The translations under genes were made by a program, and so were the position numbers. A stretch of 64,000 nt of DNA from the NCBI RefSeq assembly GCF_037126285.1, contig NZ_CP147012.1, forward strand, positions 5,072,001-5,136,000, given 5' to 3'. Positions 45,537 through 53,895 of this stretch are shown here, one piece after another. This DNA is from Bernardetia sp. MNP-M8. GTDB taxonomy: Bacteria; Bacteroidota; Bacteroidia; Cytophagales; Bernardetiaceae. Under the pieces are notes generated by a model. It was not told where the DNA came from. It did not search any database and was given only the letters and a program-made list of their open reading frames with translations. How positions within the stretch are numbered: the first letter of the stretch is position 1; each line of letters opens with the position of its first letter.

Positions 45537-47657
45537 CTACAAAAACAACTGTTCAATCATTTCTGTATCCAAAAGCATAAATATTTTCTTTCCATCAGGT
45601 GTGTAATTTGGTTGCTGACAAGCAAAAAGCTCATCAATCAAACTTTGCATTTCTTCATTTGAGAAAAAAGTTTTGGCTTGCATAGAGGCACGTTTGGCAA
45701 AGGCACGCAAAATATTTTCTCGTTTCGGAATTTTGATAGTCGTTTGATTGTACTTAAACTGCTCTAAAAGTGCTTCTAAGATAGATTCTCCTTTTTCTTT
45801 AAGCAAATCAGCAGGAAGACCAATCAAACGAACTTGTCCTTTTTTCTCTAATTCTTCATTAATTTCTATCGTAAAACCTAAGTTTTTGAGTTCTGGCAAA
45901 ACCTCCTTCAAAAGCTCATAATCTACCACCGAAAAAGTAAGAGTAGGAGGAAAAAGAATTTGTTGAGAAGTGGCACTATTTGCTGTGCTTTTCGAAATTC
46001 TTTGCTCATAACGCTCATATAAAATACGCTCATGAGCTGCCGAAGCATCAATCAAAATCATCCCCGATTTAGTCGGACTTGCTACAAAACGACCTGCCAC
46101 CCAAAAAACATGACGTTTGTCGGTGTTTTCTATTTTGGATTTAGATGATTTTATTTCAGCTTCCAATTCAGACTTAGAAAGATTATTCGCAGAACTTCTG
46201 AAAGTTACAGGATTTTGAGATTGAGAATTGACGATTGGAGAATTCTCATTTGTGTTTCCTGACTCCTTTTTAGTGTCATGCTCTAATTCCAATTTCTGAC
46301 TTCCTATTTCCTCTCTTTGCTCGTCATTCAGATAAATTCTTTCCCAATTTCGTTGGTTATTTTTTTCTCTTTCTGTTGGTTCTGGTCGTTCATATTTTTT
46401 TAACTCTTTATTTCTATTAAACGGCTCGCTAATATAACTTCCATACTTTCCTTTGTTTTCTTCTTTATTATATCTGCCAATAAAGTCTTTATTTTCAGCA
46501 TTTTCATCAACATCATCATACTTTGAAAAGTCAGAAAAAAATGTTCTTGGTTGTTCTTCATTATCCTCATCTTCGACATTGTTGGTATCTCCACCAACGA
46601 CATTATTACGATAATTTGCAGGATTTAAAAAGTTTGCATCTGTATCAAAATCTAAAGGAGAAACGACCTGATGAACTCCCAAAGCTTGTTTGACAGCCGA
46701 TTGAACAACTACATAAACTGTTCTTTCATCATCAAATTTTATTTCTGTCTTGGTGGGATGTACATTTATATCAATCTTTTTTGGATCAATTTCTATGAAT
46801 AAAACATAAAAAGGATGTGCATCTTTTGGCAAAAGTCCTTCATAAGCCGTCATTACAGCATGATGCAAATAACCACTTTTTATGAAACGATTATTTACAA
46901 AAAAATACTGATTTCCTTTTGTCTTTTTGGCTGCTTGTGGCTTTCCTACATATCCTAAAAGTTTAATTGTTTCTACGTCTTCTTGACATGTCAAAAGATT
47001 GGATTGATAACTTTTTCCAAACATTGCCACAATTCTTCTAGCCAATTTTCCCTCTTTAAGATTATAAACCTCTTGTCCGTTATGGTGCATGGAAAAATTT
47101 ATATGAGGGTTTGCCAGCGCAACACGTTCAAACTCCTGCGTAATATGACGTAGCTCAACCGAGTTAGATTTCAAAAATTTTCGGCGTGCTGGTGTATTAA
47201 AAAATAAATTTTTTACAGCTAAAGACGTTCCTTTTTGTGTCGCTGTTGGTTCGTGTTTTTTAACTTCTGAGCCTTCAATATAAATCAGTGTTCCTACCTC
47301 TTGGTCTTCTTGTCGTGTACGAAGTTCTACTTGTGCAACAGCAGCAACTGAAGCCATTGCCTCTCCTCTAAAACCAAATGTTAAAATATTATATAAATCA
47401 TCAGGATGTGTTATTTTGGATGTTGCATGTCTTTCAAAGCACATTCTAGCATCTGTTTCAGACATTCCCTTTCCATTATCAATAACTTGAATAAGTATTT
47501 TTCCTGCATCTTGCAAAACGAGTTCAATACTTGTAGCTTCTGCATCCACCGAATTTTCTAACATTTCTTTTACCACAGAAGCAGGTCTTTGAACGACTTC
47601 TCCAGCAGCAATTTGATTGGCAAGTGATTCGGGCAGTAAACGGATGATGTCTAACAT
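45537..47657 (-). CDS. mutL: DNA mismatch repair protein MutL
   Basis: A 706-residue protein. The N-terminal GHKL ATPase begins IIRLLPESLANQIAAGEVVQRP, with DNGKGM and GFRGEAMASVA motifs; the C-terminal dimerisation part begins near 525. The C-terminus holds FVASPTKSGMILIDASAAHERILYE, where typical endonuclease MutL proteins have DQHA-x2-E-x4-E, and a final ACQQPNYTPDG. The linker (about 340-520) is long and acidic. MutL coordinates strand removal after MutS. No mutS gene is in the window. Confidence 0.94.
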   Translation of the reverse strand: MLDIIRLLPESLANQIAAGEVVQRPASVVKEMLENSVDAEATSIELVLQDAGKILIQVIDNGKGMSETDARMCFERHATSKITHPDDLYNILTFGFRGEAMASVAAVAQVELRTRQEDQEVGTLIYIEGSEVKKHEPTATQKGTSLAVKNLFFNTPARRKFLKSNSVELRHITQEFERVALANPHINFSMHHNGQEVYNLKEGKLARRIVAMFGKSYQSNLLTCQEDVETIKLLGYVGKPQAAKKTKGNQYFFVNNRFIKSGYLHHAVMTAYEGLLPKDAHPFYVLFIEIDPKKIDINVHPTKTEIKFDDERTVYVVVQSAVKQALGVHQVVSPLDFDTDANFLNPANYRNNVVGGDTNNVEDEDNEEQPRTFFSDFSKYDDVDENAENKDFIGRYNKEENKGKYGSYISEPFNRNKELKKYERPEPTEREKNNQRNWERIYLNDEQREEIGSQKLELEHDTKKESGNTNENSPIVNSQSQNPVTFRSSANNLSKSELEAEIKSSKSKIENTDKRHVFWVAGRFVASPTKSGMILIDASAAHERILYERYEQRISKSTANSATSQQILFPPTLTFSVVDYELLKEVLPELKNLGFTIEINEELEKKGQVRLIGLPADLLKEKGESILEALLEQFKYNQTTIKIPKRENILRAFAKRASMQAKTFFSNEEMQSLIDELFACQQPNYTPDGKKIFMLLDTEMIEQLFL

Positions 47658-47763
47658 AAAAAATTACGAATTAGAAATTACGAACTGAAAGACGACGTAA
47701 GTCAATTACGAAAGTAGTTCGTAAGCAATTTATGGTTTTAAGAGGTTTAAATTATAAAAGTAA

Positions 47764-48198
47764 ATGAATACCTTTAAATTAGATTTTTTTGATTTATCAC
47801 TTACTCAAAGTTCGGCAAATTTGAGCGAGCAAACAAATGATACAACCAAACAACTAAAAATCATGGTATTTCGTTTTATAAAAAAAATACAAAATTTATT
47901 TCGCTCTTTTATTCTTATGCAAAATCAGAAATATATTCCCGTTGATTGTGGTTTTTATGACAATTTAGAAGCCTTTGCCACTACTAAAAAAACAGTAACA
48001 ATCCGTTATTTAAAATCAAGTTATGACACAATTATTCATCAAAAAATTAAAGTTAAGGATTTAGAAACCAAAAACGGAGAGGAATTTATGATTTTTGAAG
48101 TAGAATCAACTAAAGAAAAAATTAAAATTCGTTTGGATAGATTAATTGATATTGATGGAATAACAGTTCCAAAAAATGGAGAATCTTGTCTTTTATAA
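47764..48198 (+). CDS. Rof/YaeO-like Rho-binding antiterminator family protein
   Basis: The C-terminal about 90 residues (from Met52) match the Rof pattern: YIPVDCGFYDNLEAFATTKKTVTIRY, then IKVKDLETKNGEEFMIFEVES and KIRLDRLIDIDG. Rof proteins bind Rho and reduce termination. The N-terminal 51 residues are not part of the family and could be an unlikely leader; an ATG at 47917 would give a 92-residue protein of the family's usual length. The stop codon overlaps the convergent peroxidase gene by 6 bp. Confidence 0.7.
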   Translation: MNTFKLDFFDLSLTQSSANLSEQTNDTTKQLKIMVFRFIKKIQNLFRSFILMQNQKYIPVDCGFYDNLEAFATTKKTVTIRYLKSSYDTIIHQKIKVKDLETKNGEEFMIFEVESTKEKIKIRLDRLIDIDGITVPKNGESCLL

Positions 48199-49191
48199 AC
48201 ATTCCAAAAATGCTAACAAAGCCTTTTTTTCTTCTGCTTTCAAATCTAGTTCAAGCGTCGACGCTTGAACTAGACTTGAACTTCCATCGTGCAAATAAGG
48301 AAAGGTTTTGGAAATATGCCTTAAAGTAGGCGTTTTGAATTTTAAATAATCGTTAGGATTTTCAGTAACTCGCTGTCTTCCTTTTTCATTTATAGGATTT
48401 GTTAGTTTATCAGAATAAAAAGTAGTATCCAAATGAGCAAAATGAAACTGATAATCTGAAAACAAAGGTGCAGGATGACAAGAGTTACAATGCTTGTTAA
48501 AAAGCTCTTGTCCTTTTAATTCTAACTTTGAAAAGGTAGCTTTATTTTGCTGAACACTATCCCATTTTGTTATAAAATTAAAATCAGAATTAGAAGAAGA
48601 AGGCGAAATAATAGTCCGTTGATATTGTGCTAATGCTCTAAAAATAAGCGCATTTGTAATACTGTCACTTCCAAAAGCATTTTTGAATAAAGCAGGATAA
48701 CTTTTATCTTTTTGCAATAAAATTGGTAATTTTTTCAAATCCATTGCCATTTCGTCTGGGTGTTCAAGTGGCGCAGCAGGAAGTGACTCAAGGTTTTTTA
48801 TGCCTCCGTCTAAAAAAAGTCCGTTTTCTGCATAAGCTATATTTATTAGCGTGGGTGTGTTGCGAGAAAGTTTCTTTTTAGTTGTTCCTAGATTGCTTTT
48901 TTCTAAAGTATCTGTAAAATAGAGTTTTGGATTATGACAAGTCGCACACGAAATGTTATTGTTTTTGGATAATTTTGTATCAAAGAAAAGAATTTTGCCC
49001 AAAATTATGCCTTCTTTTGTAGTCAGATTTTGAGAAGGTTCTTTTGGTATAGAAGGCATATAGGAAGCTAGAGTAATTTTATATTTCTCATTTTTAAAAT
49101 CTCTCGTTTTATTTTCACAAGAAAAAGCAAGCAACAAAACAGCAATTAATATAGCTAAATAAAGAGAAAAATTATGTCTTATTCGGTTCAT
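48193..49191 (-). CDS. Di-heme cytochrome c peroxidase (MauG/CcpA-like) lipoprotein
   Basis: A 332-residue protein with a lipoprotein signal and FSC lipobox (Cys25). Two heme sites: CATCH at 82-86 and CNSCH at 235-239. Family phrases LGKILFFDTKLSKNNNISCATCH, RNTPTLINIAY, LFLDGG and FKTPTLRHISKTFPYLHDGS support it. It reduces hydrogen peroxide, or acts as a related di-heme oxidase, outside the inner membrane. Its C-terminal coding part contains a 28-bp perfect palindrome at 48246-48273. Its start codon overlaps the start of the divergent gene 49174 by 18 bp. Confidence 0.9.
   Translation of the reverse strand: MNRIRHNFSLYLAILIAVLLLAFSCENKTRDFKNEKYKITLASYMPSIPKEPSQNLTTKEGIILGKILFFDTKLSKNNNISCATCHNPKLYFTDTLEKSNLGTTKKKLSRNTPTLINIAYAENGLFLDGGIKNLESLPAAPLEHPDEMAMDLKKLPILLQKDKSYPALFKNAFGSDSITNALIFRALAQYQRTIISPSSSNSDFNFITKWDSVQQNKATFSKLELKGQELFNKHCNSCHPAPLFSDYQFHFAHLDTTFYSDKLTNPINEKGRQRVTENPNDYLKFKTPTLRHISKTFPYLHDGSSSLVQASTLELDLKAEEKKALLAFLECL
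48246..48273. repeat. Perfect 28-bp palindrome inside the peroxidase gene
   Basis: Core GTTCAAGCGTCGACGCTTGAAC extended by CTA/TAG at each end to 28 bp. It encodes part of LVQASTLEL near the C-terminus. No other copy was seen in this window. Confidence 0.85.
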
Positions 49192-50031
49192 ACATTAAAT
49201 ATAGAAAATCATTCCCACATAATCGGAAGGCAAGATGGAGTTACTGGTGATACGATAAAAGCAAATGATGAAATCGTTTTTTGCGCTGCTTGTCAGTCTG
49301 TTTTTTTGATGGATAGTTGGGAATATATGAAAAATCAGCATTGTGAGCAATCTGAAACACTTAATTTTGTTCCTTCTCCTATTTCAAAAATAACTGTTCG
49401 TAAAGGAGGAAGAAAAGAAAAAGTCCTTTTTGAAATTAAAAATAAATTTACAAATAAAATATATAGTTATCTAAAAGATTTTTTACCTTCACTATTCAAA
49501 ATATCACCTCTTTTTTATGTGATTTGTTTAGTATTTTTGCTGTGGAATATCTTACCTAAAGACTATTTTGTGTCTGGAGAATATAACGGTATAGTAATTT
49601 GTTTCTGTTTTGTACTCTTGTTTTTCAGTATCATAATTGGAAAAAGATGGAGTGAAAAGAAAGAAATGAGTCTAAAAAATGCACGTTCAATTAATTACTC
49701 TTTTAGAGTTCTAGAAACAGGAATGACTATAAGAAACCAATTTTACTTTTATTTTGAAATAGAGAAAGTAAATTCATACAAAACTAAAGACGAACATAAT
49801 TTAAGTATTCGATTAAGAAATAATCAAAACATAACACTAAACTTACCATTTAGGAATTATAAGCACACAAAGCCATTTTATTTAGCACTTGCTTGGACTG
49901 CACAGTTTGTAGAAGTTCATTTTCAAGCAGAAGATAGTAGAGAAAAGGAACTTTTGAGAAGTGTCGTGAAAAATTATGCAGGAAACCTTTTTTTAGTCGA
50001 ACATCTTTCAAGTCTTGGTTCTAGTAATTAA
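49174..50031 (+). CDS. Zinc-module membrane protein, paralog 4 of 7
   Basis: A 285-residue protein. Module: TGD (24-26), VFCAACQSVFLMDSWEYM with Cys37 and Cys40, His56-Cys57 then E-Q. Two TM segments follow at about 110-125 and 138-160, then a PH-like C-terminal part (YFEIEKVNSYKTKDEHNLSIRL, FYLALAWTAQFVEVHFQAED). Its start codon overlaps that of the divergent peroxidase gene. It shares a 61-bp identical DNA block with paralog 5 near its 3' end, although the middles of the two genes differ. Confidence 0.8.
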   Translation: MSYSVHTLNIENHSHIIGRQDGVTGDTIKANDEIVFCAACQSVFLMDSWEYMKNQHCEQSETLNFVPSPISKITVRKGGRKEKVLFEIKNKFTNKIYSYLKDFLPSLFKISPLFYVICLVFLLWNILPKDYFVSGEYNGIVICFCFVLLFFSIIIGKRWSEKKEMSLKNARSINYSFRVLETGMTIRNQFYFYFEIEKVNSYKTKDEHNLSIRLRNNQNITLNLPFRNYKHTKPFYLALAWTAQFVEVHFQAEDSREKELLRSVVKNYAGNLFLVEHLSSLGSSN

Positions 50032-50046
50032 ATTTTTCAATACAAA

Positions 50047-50892
50047 ATGAATATACATAAACTAGATATAGAAAATCATTCCCACATAATTGGAAGGCAA
50101 GATGGAATTACTGGGGATAGTATAAAAGCAAATGATGAAGTGGTTTTTTGTGCTGCCTGTCAGTCTGTTTTTTTAAAAGATAGTTGGAAGTATATGAGTG
50201 GAAAACATTGTGATCAGTTCAGAACACTTCGTTTTATGCCTGAACCTACTCCAAATTTGATTATTAGAAATGGAATCAAGATAACAGAAAATGTAATCTT
50301 TGAGTTTAAGAATGAATTTCTCTCTCAAATAAATGAGTTGATAAAGTTAGTTGTTCCTTTTGCAATGCGAAATATTTTTTTACTTCTAGCTAGTGTAGTA
50401 ATAGCCTTGATGTGGATTTTTATTCCAAATGATGCTTATAATGGGCAAAAAACTGAATATACTTTATTTCTATCAGTGATTATACTTTTTGTTAGTCATT
50501 ACTTCAAACCAATGTGGACTGAAACTAGAAGCAAAGAAATAGAAAATTTAGACTTTATCAATACTAATTCAGGATTGAAAATCTTAGAAACAGGAATTAT
50601 TCTTGGAAAGAATTTTCATAATTACGATCAAATAGAAAAAATTACTACTTCAAAATCAGAGAAAAAACATAAGTTTACTATTGAGCTAAAAGACAACTCA
50701 AAATTCACTAAAAATCTTTCTCTGAAAAATTACGAACGAACCAAACTGTTTTATTTAGCACTTGCTTGGACTGCACAGTTTGTAGAAGTTCATTTTCAAG
50801 CAGAAGATAATAGAGAACAAAGACTTTTAAGGAGGATAGAACAAAATTATGCAGGTAGAATTTTTATAGCTGAAAGCTTTGGTATCTCCTAA
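50047..50892 (+). CDS. Zinc-module membrane protein, paralog 5 of 7
   Basis: A 281-residue protein in tandem with paralog 4 (15 bp apart). The same module is present (ENHSHIIGRQDGITGD, Cys35 and Cys38 in VFCAACQSVF, then a HC at about 54-55). There are two TM segments at about 112-127 and 136-155. The C-terminal part is related to paralog 4, with a 61-bp identical stretch at 50749-50809. Probably co-transcribed with paralog 4; a terminator hairpin follows. Confidence 0.8.
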   Translation: MNIHKLDIENHSHIIGRQDGITGDSIKANDEVVFCAACQSVFLKDSWKYMSGKHCDQFRTLRFMPEPTPNLIIRNGIKITENVIFEFKNEFLSQINELIKLVVPFAMRNIFLLLASVVIALMWIFIPNDAYNGQKTEYTLFLSVIILFVSHYFKPMWTETRSKEIENLDFINTNSGLKILETGIILGKNFHNYDQIEKITTSKSEKKHKFTIELKDNSKFTKNLSLKNYERTKLFYLALAWTAQFVEVHFQAEDNREQRLLRRIEQNYAGRIFIAESFGIS

Positions 50893-50910
50893 AGTTTTTT
50901 CAAAATAAAA

Positions 50911-50933
50911 AAGCAACTTCAAAAAAGTTGCTT
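50911..50933. terminator. Hairpin between convergent genes
   Basis: A 9-bp stem AAGCAACTT/AAGTTGCTT with a 5-nt loop. The A run on the left side makes it a terminator for the leftward gene 50979, and it can also end the rightward pair. Confidence 0.75.
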
Positions 50934-50978
50934 TCATAAAATGGTTTCTATCTATTTTTTTTTAATTTGTGATTTTTT

Positions 50979-51395
50979 CTAAGTAGCTAATCTTTTAGAT
51001 ACTCTACAAATATTAGCCGAACCACTTCTCTCATACTGTATTTCGTCCATTATTTTTTTGACTAGAATAAGTCCGATTCCTCCACTTCTTTTATCTGCAA
51101 TAATTTCTTGCATATCAGGTTCTTTATAAGAAAGTAAATCAAAACTTGGTGCGCTTTCATCTTTTATTTCAAATACAAATTGATTATCCTTTCTGCTTAC
51201 ACTTACTTCTATATCTTCTTTCGGATTACACTTATGGGAATGAATAATCAGGTTGGCACAGAGTTCGTCTACTGCCAAAACCATCAGATTTATATCTATC
51301 GGCGAAATTGCATGCTGCTTGAGTGCTCCCTCAACAAAGTTGCGAACTCTGCTAAGGTTGTTTTTCAAACAAGAAATTCGAATGCTATGAATCAT
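50979..51395 (-). CDS. RsbW-like anti-sigma/serine kinase (HATPase_c_2)
   Basis: A 138-residue GHKL ATPase: MIHSIRISCLKNNLSRVRNFVEGAL, N-box LAVDELCANLIIHSH, G1 box FEIKDESAPSF and G2 box RSGGIGLILVKKIMDEIQY. Such proteins phosphorylate STAS proteins and bind sigma factors or other targets. It lies 52 bp downstream of the STAS gene on the same strand. The SpoIIE-type phosphatase at 31829 is the probable opposing enzyme. Confidence 0.88.
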   Translation of the reverse strand: MIHSIRISCLKNNLSRVRNFVEGALKQHAISPIDINLMVLAVDELCANLIIHSHKCNPKEDIEVSVSRKDNQFVFEIKDESAPSFDLLSYKEPDMQEIIADKRSGGIGLILVKKIMDEIQYERSGSANICRVSKRLAT

Positions 51396-51447
51396 TTATT
51401 ATTTATTACTTTATAGCTAGTGATTATTATGCTAATGAATTAGCTTT

Positions 51448-51783
51448 TTATTTAGCTCTACTTTTTGCTTCATCTTTTGTTTTTGTTATCGGAATTATTT
51501 CATCTAAACCTAAGATTCTAAAAACCTTTAGCACTTTATCATTCATCCCATATAAAACCAAACTGATATTTCTAGCTTCACATTCTTGCAAATGAGAAGT
51601 AAAAACGCCAATTCCAGGTGATGAAATATAATCTAAACGATTACAGTCTACCAAAATTGGATTACGATTTTCTCCAATGGCTTTGGCAAGCACTTTATCT
51701 AGCTTAATAGAAGAAGAGGCATCTAAATCTCCATCAATGCTAATAATATAGTTTTTGTCCTCTTCAGTAAATTTGACTTCCAT
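51448..51783 (-). CDS. STAS anti-anti-sigma factor antagonist
   Basis: A 111-residue single STAS domain: SIDGDLDASSSIKLDKVLAKAI, ILVDCNRLDYISSPGIGVFTSHLQECE with the phosphorylatable Ser in DYISSPGIG, and ISLVLYGMNDKVLKVFRILGLDEII. It is expected to switch between phosphorylated and free forms under control of the adjacent kinase. First gene of the pair. Confidence 0.9.
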   Translation of the reverse strand: MEVKFTEEDKNYIISIDGDLDASSSIKLDKVLAKAIGENRNPILVDCNRLDYISSPGIGVFTSHLQECEARNISLVLYGMNDKVLKVFRILGLDEIIPITKTKDEAKSRAK

Positions 51784-52085
51784 TATATCTTACGAAAAAT
51801 AATTGCAATAGGTTTGCTACGAGTAATAAATTATAATAAATAAAGTATAATTAGGAAGAAAGATAGATAATTCTAATTTAAGAATATCCTGTTTCTCTCA
51901 AAAAACTACTTTTATTTGAATTGACAAATTTACTATTCTTACCGAGAGTTTTCAAGTTTTTTTGAAAATAAATAAAAAAGATGCTATTTAATTAGATTAT
52001 TATAAGAACGAAACCTATAATTAACTCGTTAATTAACATTTTATACTCACTATTTTAGTTTATTACTGATTATCAATCTATATAA
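51784..52085. other. Divergent intergenic region between STAS and zinc-module genes
   Basis: 302 bp. I saw no gene. A 16-bp palindrome AATTAACTCGTTAATT at 52019-52034 is 52 bp before the zinc-module start codon and could be an operator. A promoter was not resolved. Confidence 0.45.
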
Positions 52086-52895
52086 ATGACTTACCATTCT
52101 CACAAATTAGATTCAACTCACTCTCATATTATTGGAAGAACTGATCCAATTACAGGCGATACAATAAAAGAAGAGGATAAAGTAACTTTTTGTTTGACTT
52201 GTCACTCTTGTTTTTTAGAAGAAAGTTGGAATTATATGAATAATAGGCATTGTGAGCAAAACGAGACTTTAAAATTTATTCCCTTTCCACCTCCTCAACT
52301 TATTGCTAAGAAAAAAGAACAAAAACTGATTGCTGAATTGAAAGAATCAACGATTAATCCATTTCCTAGTATTATCGCATTTGTTCTTTTTGTTTGTATT
52401 TTTTCTGTTTCTGGTGTTAGTCCGATTATTTCTTTTCTACTAAGTTTATTTTTCAGTGTTGTAGTAGGTGTAATATTTAGGTAGCAGGAAATTATAATTA
52501 CAAAGTCAAAAGGACTATATATTTATGAAGAATATATTCAGCTAGATGAGAGTAAGTTTTTTTGGGATCAAATCTCTCAAATAAATTTTAAAAGAGCGAT
52601 GCGTGTTGCATTTGATGAGAGATATGGAACAGAAAAAGTCTATTCTTATACACCCTCATTAGAGATTCATTTCAAAAATGGAGATAATTTGGTAAGACAT
52701 TTTCCTACAAAAAGTTATTATGATATAAAGCCTTTTTTGTTTGGTCTTGCGTGGGCATCTCAATTCACTACTATTCATTTTTATACTGAACACGAAAAAG
52801 AATATGGATTAGTCCAAAGTTTTGATAGAAATTATCAAGGAACTATAAAAATTGGAGTCCCAACACAATTAGCATATAATCCAGAAGAAAATTAA
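52086..52895 (+). pseudogene. Zinc-module protein, paralog 6 of 7, interrupted by an in-frame TAG
   Basis: The first part (52086-52484, 132 aa) has the complete module (DPITGD, FCLTCHSCFLEESWNYM with Cys36 and Cys39, His55-Cys56) and a TM segment. It ends at TAG 52482-52484. The frame is unbroken after the stop (QEIIITKSKGLYIY...) and gives the PH-like C-terminal part up to 52895 (the ATG at 52599 is a possible restart). Joined length is 269 codons, against 266 for the next paralog. Either a nonsense pseudogene or a sequencing error; readthrough is unlikely. Confidence 0.75.
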
Positions 52896-52904
52896 AATAA
52901 CTAT

Positions 52905-53705
52905 ATGACTTACCATTCTCACAAATTAGATTCAACTCATTCTCATATTATTGGCAGAACCGATCCAATTACAGGCGATACAATAAAAGAAAATGATAAA
53001 GTTGTATTTTGTTTGGCTTGTCAATCTTGCTTTTTAGAGGAGAGTTGGAATTATATGAATAATAGACATTGTGAGCAAACTGACACCTTATTTTTTGCGC
53101 CTTATATTCCTTCCAAACTTGTCGCAAAGAGAAAGAAAGACCAAAACTCAGAACCTTTACTAAACAAAAACACAATAAGTATTCTTTTGATTTTACTTTT
53201 TTATGGAATATATAGTAGCTCAATCTATCTTTTATTAGGAGATTTACTTCTCTTTAGAGATAGAATTTTGTTCTCTGTTATAATTGGTCTTTTTCCTGCT
53301 GTTCTTTCTGTAATGGGTCTTACAAGTGAAAAGTTTACAAACTTGATAGGAATAACAAAATCTAAAAAAACAGATATTCATATTCTTGAGGAAGGATTAC
53401 AGATAGATGATATTCTTTTCGCTTGGTCTAATATAGAAAAAATAGAGTATCGACGAGCAGCAAAAGAAGAAAATAGCCTTGTATCTCCACAAATTAAAAT
53501 CTTTCTTCAAAATGGAAATACTATTCAAGAGAAATTTGAAACTAAAAATCCAGAACATCAAAAATCATTTTTACTCGCCTTAGCGTGGGCTTCTGAACAG
53601 ACAAAAGTAGAGTTTTATACCAAAAGCCAACAAGAATACGCACTTTTGGTAAGTGTAGAAAAAAATTATAAAAACATGAAATTAGGAAATAGAAATAGAG
53701 AATAG
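52905..53705 (+). CDS. Zinc-module membrane protein, paralog 7 of 7
   Basis: A 266-residue protein: Cys36, Cys39 and His55-Cys56 in the module, two TM segments at about 88-110 and 120-143, and a PH-like C-terminal part (FAWSNIEKIEYRRAAKEENSLVSPQIKIFLQNG, LALAWASEQTKVEFYTKSQQEYALL). Its first 87 bp differ from paralog 6 at only three positions, so the two heads were copied recently. It begins 9 bp after paralog 6 ends. Confidence 0.82.
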   Translation: MTYHSHKLDSTHSHIIGRTDPITGDTIKENDKVVFCLACQSCFLEESWNYMNNRHCEQTDTLFFAPYIPSKLVAKRKKDQNSEPLLNKNTISILLILLFYGIYSSSIYLLLGDLLLFRDRILFSVIIGLFPAVLSVMGLTSEKFTNLIGITKSKKTDIHILEEGLQIDDILFAWSNIEKIEYRRAAKEENSLVSPQIKIFLQNGNTIQEKFETKNPEHQKSFLLALAWASEQTKVEFYTKSQQEYALLVSVEKNYKNMKLGNRNRE

Positions 53706-53763
53706 AGAAAAACTACGTTTTTTTAATCTTTAGTATAAACCAATGCGTTTTTTAATAAAAAAA

Positions 53764-53812
53764 ATTCGTAATTCGTAATTCGTAATTCGTAATTCGTAAT
53801 TCGTAATTTAAT
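53764..53812. repeat. Tandem heptamer array, 7 x ATTCGTA
   Basis: Seven perfect copies of a 7-bp unit. Shorter runs of the same unit occur at about 22344 and 61293. It lies between paralog 7 and the small Cys-rich gene. Confidence 0.9.
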
Positions 53813-53895
53813 ATTTTTATTTGGAATTAATCTAAATAAATTTTAGATTTGTAAAACATTACAAACTCCTTTACCTCAACATCTTATTTTAAGTC

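Noticed and set aside
53764-53812. Heptamer array as a CRISPR-like array
   Set aside because: Units are 7 bp with no spacers and no cas genes nearby.
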